Below are positions 1 to 11,583 of a stretch of DNA of 64,000 nucleotides, piece after piece (position 1 is the stretch's first letter; the number at the start of each line of letters is the position of its first letter). The position numbers and the translations under genes are program-made. The notes beneath the pieces were generated by a model. The model saw nothing but the letters and a program-made list of their open reading frames with translations, did no database searches and was not told the DNA's origin. The stretch is taken from the NCBI GenBank assembly GCA_019828595.1, contig JAHQRK010000006.1, forward strand, positions 930,001 through 994,000, given 5' to 3'. The DNA comes from Aphanomyces cochlioides. Lineage: Eukaryota; Oomycota; Saprolegniomycetes; Saprolegniales; Verrucalvaceae.

Positions 1-1086
1 GAGCCGTTGCTGTAGATGAGCTTCGCCGCTGGTTACGGAGGGTCAGCAAATACGTAGCATGCTCCAAGACGCACCTCGCTGCATTTGACCAAGCCACTTC
101 CTTGGAGCTCGTCAATTCGGCCAAAGTATTTTTCAACCGATCAACTTCGTTGGATTGACTACCAGAAGCGATATTGATGGCAGGAATAGAGAGAAACGTA
201 CTCGAGTAAAAGCCTCTTGACACTCGAGAGCTCCGTCTGCAAGGTTAGTGCATGCGTATCTTTTGCTGCTAAAGCTTCGACAAATTGACCTTCGTCACCA
301 GCTTTTTCAGCCTTGAGCTGAGCAATCTATAACCTTTCAATAGAAAATGGACGGGATTATCATGTACCTCGCGTTCGAGCGATGCAATCTTGTCCATGCA
401 TTCCTTGTCAAGAGCTTCTAGTTCTTCTTGGCAGACTTCCAATTGCTCTTGGCTGTTGCTCAATTGCCGTTCGACAGAGGAGAGGTCATTGCGCAGTTTG
501 GAATTTTCCCGTCGTAGTCTAAACTCATCGTGACTTCCCTTAAGCATTTCTAGAGAGCGAACCGAAGTGTTTCCGATCGCATGGTTTGCATGTCGGCTGG
601 CAATGGCGGTAAATGCGATCGAGTTGACGACGAAGACGACAGGGGCATTTCGTCAATCACGATACCGCTGTTGGATTCATTGTCTACTTCACTCCATTCC
701 GAAAACGTATCGGCATCATGAGGCCCTGCTAATTGCAGCGACGAATTGGATCTCGATGGCATCTGGGCTGACGACGGCGATTGCATCTCAAACTACATCA
801 CACCACGGAAAATCCTCCAACTACTCTCTTTTTTCAATCTTACCTCGTACTCTCCCCCAGATACAGGCTTGGTTTCCCATGCTACTGAAAAAGCGGCGGC
901 CTGATCAGAACCTACTCGAAAATCTTTCAACTCACCATCTTCTTGCTTGGGTTTCTTCTTCTCCTCGGCTTCATACGATTCATCAATCGCAGAACATAAG
1001 GACTGGACGTACCTCCACGTGGCTTGAACGTCATTGACGCCTTCTGGTCGACCGATTCCAAGAGCTCTCCTGCCAACTGAAGCGAG
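1..1086 (-). CDS. Coiled-coil protein, 3' part (runs off left edge)
   Basis: The minus strand holds a multi-exon gene rich in Glu, Lys, Leu and Gln heptads, typical of a long coiled coil. I read introns at 793-843, 327-367 and 159-201 (41-51 bp, GT...AG), and the frame continues across each. The N-terminal part has an acidic, Ser-rich linker (about residues 60-130). The coiled coil starts near 547 and continues to the window edge. A stop in this frame lies at 1087-1089 and no ATG follows it, so the first exon is unresolved. The frame shifts by one base around 545-560 with no convincing intron there: a TAG at 550-552 closes the upstream frame, while the coil opens in another. This is either a one-base indel or a sequencing error. 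The family is not recognised; golgin- or FYVE-associated coiled-coil proteins look similar. Confidence 0.55.
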
Positions 1087-1089
1087 TTA

Positions 1090-2037
1090 CTCAACCAGCT
1101 CATATGAAAGAATTTGCGACTTGACAGATCTCTGTTGTCTGTTTATTTGTATATCCTTTAAAATTGAATATTGCTTTACCACAAAATATCACATTATGAA
1201 GGTATTAACTTCAACAGTACATTTGAACATCACCAAAATGGCCTCGGATGACCTTCTCGAGGAAGCCATCAATGCCAAGGAAGGTTGCTCTTTTGACACT
1301 CTTCTCTAGACGAAATCTGCTGAAAACTTAGTCAGTTTCAAGCGCTGATGTGACAGTATTTGCCAATTTAAAGATAGGACGTTCAGTTTCTTACAATTTC
1401 GTGACGATTTCATAATTATTTCTGTTGGGGTCCTGGTTTAAACTGATTGCGTCGAGCTGGAGTGAAAGAATGCAACACAGGTGGAGCTTGCGGTATGGAG
1501 CAGTGTATTCACTCCTCCATTAGCGCAGTTTCGTCAGGCATAGGCACTCGCAAACATTAAAACTGTTGAAACGACATAGGTTTTCCCCCTCCATTGTAAA
1601 GCCCCCCTTCACCCCCCCTGAGCTCCAACCTACCGACAATTGAAGTACATACTCTGGCTTGTTGCCTCGGGCGATATCCTCACATTCTAGTGTTCTTTTT
1701 GCTTCATCTATCGGTGAATCAATCTCCGGCTAGGCTGTTGTTATGTGAGTAAAACGTTTGGAATTATTCATCAGTTTAAGTTGCAAGAGCCACCATCACG
1801 TTGGCCATGAGCAGCCTTTTCGATCGCAAGCCCATCCAACTCCATGCAGCAGCGGCAAGCGAGCGTTCAAGACTGCATTTAAACTGGTGTCGTCGGGCTT
1901 TCTTATCCACGAGGAAACCCTATAGAAGCGAGAGGAAGTTGAAGATTTTCATAAAAAAGAACTTGGTTAAATTATACCGGTGAGTTTGATTGGCTCGTTT
2001 CAGTGGTGCCAAGTCAACTTCAGCATTTCTGTGTGCC
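1090..2037. other. Intergenic stretch, no gene recognised
   Basis: About 950 bp between the coiled-coil gene and the Twinkle gene. A short open stretch from an ATG near 1240 to the stop at 1307 reads like the start of a small acidic protein, but no continuing exon or plausible splice site was found. The open frame at 1801-1983 has no recognisable motif. The right part probably holds the 5' leader and promoter of the Twinkle gene. Confidence 0.4.
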
Positions 2038-4577
2038 ATGCGTCGCCTTGTCCATGGAAAACTGTTCCTTCGGAGTCGACCAGTTGCAGCGTCGCTGGCT
2101 CGATGGCCGTCTGTGGGCTTCCATGCATCAGCAATGCGCTCGGCGTCGTCCGTGAATGCGAACCCGAAAGCTTTTGTCTCCAAGTACTATGAGCTTGGAG
2201 ACCATCGAACAATCGACGAATTCCTCGAACGCAAGGGACTGGTTGTCAAGGAGACATCGACGCAATACATTGTGCGCGACTGCCCCTTTTGCCACCCGAC
2301 GAAAGGCCGTGCCGACAACCTATTTAAACTCTACATCAACAAAGCAAACGGTGTCTATTTCTGTCATCGATGCGGAGCAAGCGGCAGTTGGTTTGCCTTC
2401 AAGCAAAAAGTAAGATCCTCTGTGCTTGCAATTGCATATATTCTCATCTTGTCCAGCTCGGCGGTGGCTCAGAAGTCGTTGAAGCATCCATGGGATATGC
2501 CGATTCAGCTCCACGTTACGATGCACCAAAGGTTATCTCTGTGCTCGACAATGCCAAAGCAGTCGCGCTGACGCGTAACCTCCACGACGACGAAGAATGC
2601 CGCCATGTTTTAGACTACCTCACAGCCACTCGAGGTCTCAAGCCTGAGGTCTTGTCCAAGTACTGCGTTGGAGCAATCCAACAGCCATTCCACAGCTCGA
2701 CGGACAACTCGATGGAAGACAAGTGGTGCGTGACGTTTCCGTGGATGGCCCGCGAGTCGGACATTTCTCTCATGGGCGTCGAGCTTACTGAGCCTTCCGG
2801 CTCGTCCGACGCCAATCTCTTCAACGTGATTCGGCTAAAAGTCCGCGCCATTGACGACAAATCCAAGCAGAGGCTCGTGCCCAAAGGTGGCAGTTGGGGA
2901 CTTTTCGGCTGGAACACAGTGCCAGCTAATGCAGATTCGATCGTGATCACTGAAGGTGAATTCGATGCCATGGCAGTCTACCAGGCCACAGGACGCCCTG
3001 CAATTTCACTGCCAAACGGCTGTCGTTCGCTTCCGCCCGCAATTCTTCCCCTGCTGGAGCGCTTTACGTCGATCTACCTCTGGATGGACAGCGATGTCCA
3101 TGGACAAGACAGCATTGACAAATTCAGTGCGAAGCTCGGTGTAGTTCGGACTTATATCGTCCGGTCAAGTGCAAAAGATGCAAACGACGCGCTGCTGGCC
3201 AAGATGGACTTGAATGCGATATTAGACGACGCTCGTATCAAGCCACACGCGCAGATCGCGACGTTTGAAGAAATGCGACGAGATGTACACTATTCTCGAA
3301 GCTACAAGTTGCTTGACGGGCTCCTTAGGTCTTGGAAGAAATGATGAATCCACTTCGGGCCAGCGGCGTCCAGTCGCGCTCTCTCCCCGCGCTGAATTCT
3401 TGCCTCAAGGGCTTTCGAAACGGCGAGTTGACCGTCTTGACAGGGCCAACAGGCTGCGGCAAAACAACTTTGCTCAGTCAATTATCCCTCGACTGGTGGG
3501 CTTGAATAGTTTGTCGTCGTTGTGGCTCATGGAGTTTTAGGTGTGCTCAAGGCATCAGCACGTTGTGGGGTTCATTTGAAATCAAGAACACTCGGTTGAT
3601 GCACAAAATGCTCACGCAGATGGCCGGCCGGTCGCTCGCTTGCAACATGGAGTTGTTTGAGCGCACGGCCGACGACTTTGAGCAGCTTCCAATGTACTTC
3701 TTGAGGTTTTTCGGCAGCACCGACGTGGACGAAGTGATTGACGCGATGGAATATGCCGTCTATGCGCATGACGTCCAGCATGTTATCCTCGACAACGTTC
3801 AGTTCATGATGTCCGGCCAAGGTCGTGGCTACGACAAGTTTGAGCGACAAGATGCTGCGTTGGACAAGGTATGCGTCGTCTAGAAGCTGTGGATTTACAA
3901 GCATGATCTAGTTTCGAAAGTTTGCCACAGCCAAGAACGTGCACATTACGCTAGTCGTCCATCCACGGAAAGAACAAGACGACGTCGAATTGACGATTTC
4001 GTCCGTCTTTGGGACAGCGAAAGCGACGCAAGAAGCAGACAACGTGCTCATCCTACAACGGATCAATGGCGATGTCAAGCTAGACGTCCGCAAAAATCGG
4101 TACGAGAAATCTTGAGGTTGTCGATGGTCTCACTATGGTGGCGGTAGATTTGACGGCTCGCTTGGATCGATTCCGCTCGTCTTTGACAAGGAAGCCACCT
4201 GCCTGCGGGAGAGATTTCCATCGCACATGGATGAATCCCTCGCGACTCGAGATCTCGAGTTGCAGATGCAACGAGAAGCAAGACACAACGCCGCTTCTAT
4301 CTCTCAATCTACCGCCGCATCTTCTATCTCGTCATCCTCTTCTGTGGGATATTTTGCTCCACAGATGCCTCAAATCAATCAAGTCCACACTTCTCTAGAG
4401 GAATCCAAAGTGAATGGTCTCTCCATGAATGGCCACGCGCTAAATGGCCATGATCTCAATGGACATGCGCCACTCAATGGACACAAAGTCAATGGCCATG
4501 CTGTGAATGGGCAAAAGGTCAAGGGCCACCACCAGCCCGAGCCGTTCTCGCTCTTCACGCCGATTGTAACAAAATAA
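2038..4577 (+). CDS. TWNK: Mitochondrial Twinkle-type DNA primase-helicase
   Basis: Six exons with introns at 2410-2456, 3285-3328, 3496-3540, 3869-3911 and 4100-4147 restore one continuous protein. The ATG at 2038 opens an Arg/Ser-rich, acid-poor leader typical of mitochondrial import. A primase zinc-ribbon follows (CPFC, then CHRCG), then a TOPRIM domain with EGEFDAM and DSD. The helicase domain has a clear Walker A ([11 protein letters not shown]) and downstream text that fits the gp4/DnaB fold. In the family, Twinkle unwinds mitochondrial DNA ahead of polymerase; homologues that keep the zinc cysteines, as in plants, also prime. Intact cysteines and TOPRIM acids suggest a bifunctional enzyme, which is inference. 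The C-terminus carries a low-complexity Asn-Gly-His tail not expected from the family. The stop lies 9 bp from the convergent carrier gene. Confidence 0.88.
4411..4530 (+). repeat. Asn-Gly-His coding repeat in the Twinkle tail
   Basis: About seven imperfect units of five to six codons, each centred on Asn-Gly-His or Asn-Gly-Gln, encode the low-complexity C-terminal tail of the Twinkle homologue. The nucleotide unit (aatggccat-like) repeats, which suggests growth by replication slippage. The tail contains several histidines. Confidence 0.75.
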
Positions 4578-4586
4578 TGGACAATT

Positions 4587-5372
4587 CTATTTGGACAAGT
4601 GTTCGTAGATGGTCCATGTGATGGCAGTCGCGAGTGTGCGCTTGAAGACACGAGGCAGCACGCCGCGCAGGAAGCCAGACAGGCCTTCTTCCGTGTACAT
4701 TTTCATCATGGTCGCGCGCACTGACCGTCCGTCCATTTCCAATTGCATGCGGGTTTTCACCACGTCGAACGGATGGACAAGCACTGTTGCTGTCACGCCA
4801 GCAACGACGCCGCAGCCGAAATTGACCACCACGGGGTTTCCATCAAAGCCGACGTTCTTTAGTCGAGTATACAATGCTACATACAGCCCCGAGAAGGGCA
4901 CGTCGCGGATCAAAGTTGGCAGTGCTCCTCGATACATTCCTTGCCAGCCGTACGTTGCAACGAGAGATCGAAGTTGCGTCGCTAAACTCGTCTTGGCAGT
5001 GGTGGCATCCCATTCCATCCGGGCTTTGACAATCGTGAGCGGCGACATGACCAAACCAGCAAACGTTCGTGCAAACGCCCCACCAAAGAACGCAGCCACC
5101 GCATCACGTTTCTGAACTTGCAGCTGGTCCAGTGCTAGAAAATAGAGTCCTGCACCGCCGCAAACGCGCAAGAGCGTCGGTGTAGTGCCTCGCCAAAGAC
5201 CGACCAGGCCGCTTTCAGCCACGAGGACACGGACACTTTGACGGATCGTATGGCGCTTGGAGCCGTACGTGCCTTGCTGATGTGTACGAATGACATCCAA
5301 AGGCTGGAATGCAATCGCAGAGAGACCGCCGGAGAGCGCGCCGGTGCTAAAATGCTTCCATCGCTTCTCCAT
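4587..5372 (-). CDS. SLC25A38: Mitochondrial carrier, SLC25A38/Hem25-like (glycine import)
   Basis: A single exon of 261 aa from the ATG at 5372; the open frame extends to a GTG at 5414 but the ATG fits the family length. Three carrier repeats are visible with signature motifs PLDVIRTHQQ, SPLTIVKARME and HPFDVVKTRMQ, each at the end of the first helix of a pair. The segments VCGGAGLYF and RDVPFSGLY match SLC25A38 more than other carriers. In animals and yeast that family brings glycine into mitochondria for the first step of haem synthesis. It sits in the inner membrane with six helices. It is convergent with the Twinkle gene. Assignment to the carrier family is certain; the glycine subfamily is a motif-based judgement. 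Confidence 0.85.
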   Translation of the reverse strand: MEKRWKHFSTGALSGGLSAIAFQPLDVIRTHQQGTYGSKRHTIRQSVRVLVAESGLVGLWRGTTPTLLRVCGGAGLYFLALDQLQVQKRDAVAAFFGGAFARTFAGLVMSPLTIVKARMEWDATTAKTSLATQLRSLVATYGWQGMYRGALPTLIRDVPFSGLYVALYTRLKNVGFDGNPVVVNFGCGVVAGVTATVLVHPFDVVKTRMQLEMDGRSVRATMMKMYTEEGLSGFLRGVLPRVFKRTLATAITWTIYEHLSK

Positions 5373-5414
5373 CCAGTCGATGATGCTGTTGACGCTCTTC
5401 GCGACATGGTACAC

Positions 5415-6770
5415 CGTATCCGGAAGACTCCGAAAGAAGTTCCACGCGAAAAAACGATTGTCTGCAACCCAAGCATCACGCGACGACGCCAGTGGCTAGT
5501 ACCAGCTCGCTACGGCGCGAAGCAAAGCTGTCGTAGAGCCACATGGACAGAGAACTGCCCCTGAAGCTCTTGCTGCGTCTATATGTTGTCGAGCTTACAT
5601 TCTCGGGATCCTCCAACAAATCTCCTCCTGCCCCAAGCTCTCCCTGTTGCATTCACCCGATTGAGCGAGCTGTCGGCGACGCATGCTGCGCTTGGTGTCC
5701 CGATATGACAACGTACGTCTACGAGTTCAGACTGGTAGCTGGTGGCGTGGGCCGTTTTAGACATGATGCAAATGAGCAAATGCTTTGACTGGTGACGTTG
5801 ACGTGGGAAAGCCATGGTGGACAGATGAAGCTGCGGGTTGACTCTGATAGAGACGCTTCAACTGGCGAGCGCTGGTTGACGATCGACGAGTAGGAAATGG
5901 GTGGAAGGATCGACGCGGTCTGATCAATGGGAGGGATCGCCACCACGGCAAGGGAAATCCATGAACGGACTGGCTTGGACTACCACAAAAATCCTGTCCA
6001 TCTGAACGCGCGAACTCTCTCTCTCTCTCTCGAATGCATCGGACCTGTCGAATAGAACATGGGACGGCAAGGACACCCGAAGACACGATTTGCTTGTCGG
6101 CTCCACAACTTCTCATTTCGCTGCCTCGTTCCCTGGTGAACATACCGGTAAACACGATGACGAGAGCGACACCAGATCGTCTCGACACCTTCTCGAATCC
6201 AACCATGTCCACTGTAAAGCCAAGGAGAAGCAATCATGGCGCTCTTGTTCCACGAGCAACATGTTTGTCTGTTGGGTCTTTTATCTCGAGATAGCAACAC
6301 TGTCGCGACTATCGCCAAGTGCGCATCATGCCCACGATCAAAAAGACGCAGAGTCACTCTAGCTAGCTCGCTGTCATGTTGGCCACGTAGTTGATCCAAG
6401 ACAGAGCCATGGAAATCCGCTGTCGTCGGAAAAGCAGACACTTCAGCAGCTCTCCATGATGACGTTGTGCTTTCTCGGCATGACGCAATCACTTGGTCGT
6501 TTCCTTGAAATGTGTCAATGAAAACCATCCTCGGGGTCGATTGCAAGTCTGTCGATTCTCAAAGTCTCAGTTGAGTCAGCGCGGTGCATTCCATCTCCTT
6601 TCACTCGTCTATGGTGAAACCCTCGAGAGAAAGATGCTCTTCTCCGCGCGATTCCTCCTCGAGATCTCGTTGTCGTACTGGATTGTGACCATTCAGTCGT
6701 CCGGTTAATGGACAGATTGAAGCTCATCTTGACCAATCACTCTTGAAGTCAACAGAAGTGGAGCGGCATC
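5415..6770. other. Intergenic stretch, no gene recognised
   Basis: About 1.36 kb with only incidental open frames on both strands. It contains a CT microsatellite at 6015-6031. No conserved motif, splice pattern or RNA gene was seen. The right end should include the promoter of the phosphotransferase gene. Confidence 0.5.
6015..6031. repeat. (CT)n microsatellite
   Basis: About eight and a half CT dinucleotides in a row, within non-coding sequence. Confidence 0.9.
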
Positions 6771-8250
6771 ATGGGTGTCCTCTCCAAGCAAGCGCTGGAA
6801 GGCATTGCAGCGTACAAGTACAAGCCGTACGTCTCTCTAGAATGCGCAGATTTGGACTCATCGTGTTGCTCTGTGTAGTGGAAGTTATACCTATTTGGAT
6901 CTCCAATTGAATCACTTTTGGAATGCCGCAGTCGAGTTTTTGCCCTTGTGGATGGCGCCGAACCTTGTCACACTCAGCGGCACGATTCTCGCTGCTGTGA
7001 CGACTGCCGTGTTGCTCTATTTTAGCCCGCAACTTGAAGGTGGTGCGCCAGCGTGGACGTATTTGATGTGCGGCTTGGGTCTCTTCGTTTACCAAACGCT
7101 CGATGCGATCGACGGCAAGCAAGCTCGTCGAACGGGCTCGTCCAGTCCACTTGGTCAATTGTTTGACCATGGTAAGAGCACTGTGATTGCTTGCAGTAAC
7201 TCATTGTGATTGTCCAGGCTGCGATGCATTGAGTACGTTTTTGAACACCCTCACTGCCTGTGTGGCATTTCGTTTGGGAAGTTCTCCGCACACGTTCATC
7301 GGCCTCGCGAGTGTCTCGACCACGTTTTTCTTTGCGCAATGGTAAGCAATCAGCTGCATGGTACTTTTATTGACGACGACGCGCAGGGATGAATACCACA
7401 CGGGCACAATGAGCTGCGGCAATGGATATTATGGTGTCACGGAAGCTCAATTCTCATTGATGGGCGTGCACTTGCTCACAACGTTCATCGGTGCGATATC
7501 CTTCGTCCTAGCTCAATTGTAATCCCATGGCTAGGCGAACCACTGTGGCAAATGCAGCCTCTTCCCTTCCTGCCGTTCTCCTTTGGAGAGATCTTTATTG
7601 GAGCATTGCTCGCCAGCAACATCATTTTGATCTTCACCAAGTCAGTCCTCCCTTCGTGAATGCACTGCTGACCTTGTGTAGCTTCCAAAATGTCTTGACG
7701 GCTGCCCCACTCGCTAAAGACGACCTTGGCCACAAAGCTGTAAGGCGCTGCCATGCCACACCATAATTCACCGAGCTGTAGACTTCGAAAGCGCAGGCTG
7801 TGCTTCAGTTGATCCCCGTCGTTGGACAAGCTCTCGGTGGTTATTTCACAATGATCGAGGGGCCAGCCCGCCAAGTCTACGTTGACTATCCCTTGCTCCT
7901 TTTGACTCCATTTGGTCTCAATTACGTCCTCATGTCCGTACGTACCGATGCGTTGTGGATGGTTTTGGCTAAATGCTCCAACGTAGTCACGCATGATTGT
8001 GTGCCACATGTCCAAGGTGCCCTTCACTGGACAATGGCGCATCGTGGTCCCTTTGGTCTTGTTCCTTGGAGTCATCTACGCCCCGACGTTGTTTGGCATT
8101 GAGACTGGCATTTCTCCTCTCGTCGCGTCGGCCGTCTACGCAGTTGTCGCCGTGGCTGTCTACTCGCATTATATTCTATCGGTCGTCTTTGAAATCTGTG
8201 CGCATTTGAAGATCAACCTCCTCACTCTTCCCCCCAAGAAAAAAGACTAG
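6771..8250 (+). CDS. Ethanolamine/choline phosphotransferase (CDP-alcohol phosphatidyltransferase)
   Basis: Eight exons; introns at 6827-6878, 7172-7217, 7342-7386, 7491-7534, 7641-7681, 7740-7781 and 7938-7986 restore the frame. The CDP-alcohol phosphatidyltransferase signature is complete: DG-x2-AR-x8-G-x3-D-x3-D, reading DGKQARRTG, then GQLFDHG, with the last Cys-Asp supplied by exon 3. The protein has many hydrophobic helices and fits the CEPT1/EPT1 family. These enzymes join CDP-ethanolamine or CDP-choline to diacylglycerol in the last Kennedy-pathway step. The C-terminus ends KKKD, a KKxx-type ER retrieval signal, which supports an ER location. The alcohol used (ethanolamine or choline) cannot be decided by eye. 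Confidence 0.9.
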
Positions 8251-9873
8251 AGCATCATCACACGTCCAACCTCTTCTCCACACGAGTAGTTGTAGTCCAT
8301 GGCTAATATGATACATACTCCATGGTCAAACGTGTTTTATTTCTTCGTTGCCACGCGTCCCATGAAATCGACAGGACATTCACTGCCCCATGTTAACGCT
8401 ACCGTCGAGCTTCTTCTTGGAGGTTGCTTCCAAGGGGCGTCACGTGCAGCAGTAGTGGGATAACGTCAAAACATTCTTCGTCGACACGGCCTTTTCTCTC
8501 TTGCACATTCAACAAGTTGGAGTTGACTAGCTTGCGCCTGTCGTGTTTCTTATCGCTGCACGTCTTTCAGCCGTCATTTCAAGGAGTGACTTACGCGTCT
8601 CCAGAGTCTGAGAGGCGGAACCATGGAACGAATGCTGAGAGCATCTCCAACGGTGAAACGGTATTCAGGACGGCAAATCTTTCGTTTACCACGACGGTGA
8701 ACTATTTTTGTGCAACCCCAACAGTTAGACTGTAAAACGGTAAATACATATGGATGCTTGGCGTGCAAAGTTGGCTCAAGACATCGCAGCGTGGAGCGAT
8801 GAGGATGAAGTTATGTCTATGTGTGATGAACACGGTGACCGTCGTCCTGGCGGCTCGGTCGTTGGGCGCAAGTCTGTGCTCCGAGATTGAGCAGAGGCTA
8901 TGAACGTCTGTACAACGACTATTTCTCATGATCCATGATACGCATCCAAAATTGGTCATTCTTTTGACCTGATCCCTTCACGTTGTCCTCAGCAATATTA
9001 ATCCACGATCTTGCAAGCTGGCAGTCTTCTTCCTGTGTGAAATTGGAGCCGCGGGTTGGAGCCATGACACGGGAGAGATTGTTAACTACCGCGACGCTTT
9101 GGACAAGAAGATTAGGGTTGTGTGCTGTGTTTTAATTGGTGGATTGATTATACTTCGATTTGTATAGTATACAAAAACTACATCAAATACCGTCGCTGAA
9201 GGTGGTGCGGCAAAATCGTCGAATTTGCCGTTCGACTGGGAAAATATATTATGCATTCGACTTGCCAGAATCGACTAGCAATCGACTAGCCAATCATATA
9301 TCAGTATTTCAATATTTTGACCAATCAAATCACCTTAATTATATGACTTGGGGAAAGGCCAAGATGGACGATGACTCGCGGAAGATACGCGCGGCGTCTT
9401 GACGCTTCATAGCGAGGTTGTATTGGGCGTAGAAATCATGCATGACGGTATTCTGGGATGCAGGTACCATTGCTAGGAAGAAATTGTACTTAACTTTGTA
9501 TACAATACAATATTTCATATTAAATTTAGCATAGTAGATTGCTATGCGATTTGGCCAATGACCTGCCAAGTCCACATTTCACTGAAAAGGACAATACCGC
9601 TTCCGGTATTACCGTCCCCTGTTGGGGATGCCCAAACGCCAAATTTCGAGCCAAAAACGGTAAAATACCGTTTACCGTGCTACCGTTGGGGATGCTCTGA
9701 AAGTCGAAAAACCAAGTTTGACCGTGTCTTTGTCGACAATTCCGACGGAGAGGACAGAGAGAAACGAAGCGGCTTTGAAGACGATACGAAGTACAAAATC
9801 TCTATTATTAATAACAACTCGCCGTTCAACCCGGCAAGGACTGACAATTTAACACCTTGGGAATTGAAACAAT
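8251..9873. other. Intergenic stretch with a candidate inverted-terminal-repeat element
   Basis: No coding region recognised in 1.6 kb. The sequence is AT-rich around 9130-9340 and 9480-9560. Related sequences in opposite orientation lie near 8638 and 9696 (separate entry). The segment lies between the 3' ends of the phosphotransferase gene and the first FBT transporter. Confidence 0.5.
8638..9696. mobile_element. Possible non-autonomous DNA transposon with short terminal inverted repeats
   Basis: The left end reads agagcatctccaacggt and the right end is its near-perfect reverse complement, one mismatch in 17. Both ends continue with further ACGGTA-type motifs in mirrored order. The interior (about 1 kb) has no transposase. 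No clear target-site duplication flanks it, so the boundaries and even the identity as a transposon are uncertain. Confidence 0.35.
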
Positions 9874-11583
9874 TTACTTGGGGCACTTGCCAGTCTCGGG
9901 GTCAAGCTTGCCGTTGCCACCGGCAATGCGGTAGCACTTTGTGGAAGGGAAGATGGACATGATACTGCTCGTCATCGAGAAAGACAACGCACTCAAGAAA
10001 ATGATGACGAGGAGGGCGCCAGCGAGCTTGCTCTTGCCACCCGTGCGCTTGAGTTCTTGCATTTCCTTCTTTTGAGGGGGCAACATGAACAAGAAGACAA
10101 GGGCAAACACCTTGCAGCAGTAAGCAATGATGTAAGCATACGTGACATCCCATCGCACTTCGGTCGAGTCGGTCTTGAAGTCGTTCGTGGTTAATTTCAA
10201 GTACGAGTCGATGTACTTGTAGATGACCGAGGCGAAAGGAGACGCAAGGTTGCTCACCGTGGTGACCAAACCGTAGGTGGCACCTTCGGTACCAGGGTCG
10301 GCGATTTCGACAGCGCAGTAGGCAGAGACGATGAAGCGGACACCATCGGGGATGTTTTCACTCAAGGCGACACCGGTGTAGAACCATTGGTTGCGGACGA
10401 CGTCCCAGGTGACCAAGAATTGGACAATCATATCGATGAAGACGACACCCAACGAAGCCGCAGCAATGATCCAGCGCCAGTTCCAGTTCAAACCCCACTT
10501 GCCGACAACGACCAAGATGACACCGTAGATGACCTTGGCGAGGAGTTGTTGCAACGAGTCGTTCAAAGGTTCGACGTGGGCCCAGTAGGTAGCGATACCG
10601 TTGTCGGCGGTCGTCGACATGTTGTTGAAGACGTTGTTGATGAAGCGGAAAGCGCAGATTTGCCACATGACACGTTGTTGGAGCAATTGCCAGAAGACAG
10701 ACCACCAGTCGACGAAGCGCGTACCAGCAGACTTCTTTTCAACGACGACAAAGATCGTGGTGATGACGACAAACACGCACGGGATCAAGCAGAGACCGTA
10801 TGGCACAGTGGGGGCCATCGAGAACGAAAAGGTACCGCCGTACTTGACACCGTTCAAACCGAAAGCAGTCACACACACAGCCAACGAACTACCGATGTAG
10901 CGCACGACGTAGATAGCAGTTTGGACACGACCACGGACAGCCACAGGTTCACGTTGGGCGTATTCGACGACCATGGCATCAGCAGCGACATCGGCACACA
11001 CGTAACCAAACGAGACAAGGATGGAAAGCATGATGAAGGTCGAGCCGCGGTCAGGGGCATCGAGGTTGTAGTTGGCAGCAAGATCCGAAGCGTTGACTTT
11101 AGCGAGGGGCTTGCCGCACGAGTCGGTTGTGGCGCGGTTGCAGTAAGGTTCACCAATGCTCATGGAAATCATGGTGATCAAACAAACCATGGCGACAGTC
11201 CAGCCGATCAACATCCATGGCTTGCGGCGGTAGCCGAAAATCGGAATACAATCGGTAAGCATACCAAAGAAGACCTTGAAGGACCAACCCATGTTGACCA
11301 AGACACTGTAGGTCGACACTTGGTAAGGTTCCATGCCGAGGTAGACGTTGTAGATCGGGTACTTGAGCGCGGGAATCATACCGTAGAGCACACCGATGGC
11401 AAAGTATTGCGAGAAGAGACCCATGGCTTCACGGGAGAAGAGGGGGAGGGCACCACCTTCCATGATCGCACCATCTTCGAGCTCAGCAGGGCTCTTGGCA
11501 CCGACGTAGTCGCCCTTTTCTTCCACGACTTGGCCGGACAAGCGATACGAGAGACGTTCCTCCAACTCACCAACTTGAGGCAT
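9874..11583 (-). CDS. Folate-biopterin transporter (FBT/BT1 family), intact copy 1
   Basis: A single exon of 569 aa. The ATG at 11583 is chosen because the protein then starts just before the ELEERLSY segment shared with the two broken paralogues; the frame stays open to 11700. About twelve hydrophobic segments are visible. Family-like motifs include YRRKPWMLIGW, VAADAMVVEYAQREP and the GVALSENIPDG loop. BT1/FBT proteins are major-facilitator relatives that import folates or pterins in trypanosomatids, plants and oomycetes. The substrate here is unknown. The short Cys-containing C-terminus (KCYRIAGGNGKLDP) is common to all three copies. This is the only one of the three with an unbroken frame. 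Confidence 0.85.
   Translation of the reverse strand: MPQVGELEERLSYRLSGQVVEEKGDYVGAKSPAELEDGAIMEGGALPLFSREAMGLFSQYFAIGVLYGMIPALKYPIYNVYLGMEPYQVSTYSVLVNMGWSFKVFFGMLTDCIPIFGYRRKPWMLIGWTVAMVCLITMISMSIGEPYCNRATTDSCGKPLAKVNASDLAANYNLDAPDRGSTFIMLSILVSFGYVCADVAADAMVVEYAQREPVAVRGRVQTAIYVVRYIGSSLAVCVTAFGLNGVKYGGTFSFSMAPTVPYGLCLIPCVFVVITTIFVVVEKKSAGTRFVDWWSVFWQLLQQRVMWQICAFRFINNVFNNMSTTADNGIATYWAHVEPLNDSLQQLLAKVIYGVILVVVGKWGLNWNWRWIIAAASLGVVFIDMIVQFLVTWDVVRNQWFYTGVALSENIPDGVRFIVSAYCAVEIADPGTEGATYGLVTTVSNLASPFASVIYKYIDSYLKLTTNDFKTDSTEVRWDVTYAYIIAYCCKVFALVFLFMLPPQKKEMQELKRTGGKSKLAGALLVIIFLSALSFSMTSSIMSIFPSTKCYRIAGGNGKLDPETGKCPK

Noticed and set aside
5980..6546. 188-aa minus-strand frame and neighbours in 5415-6770
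   Set aside because: Cross a CT microsatellite, have no family features and no splice support.
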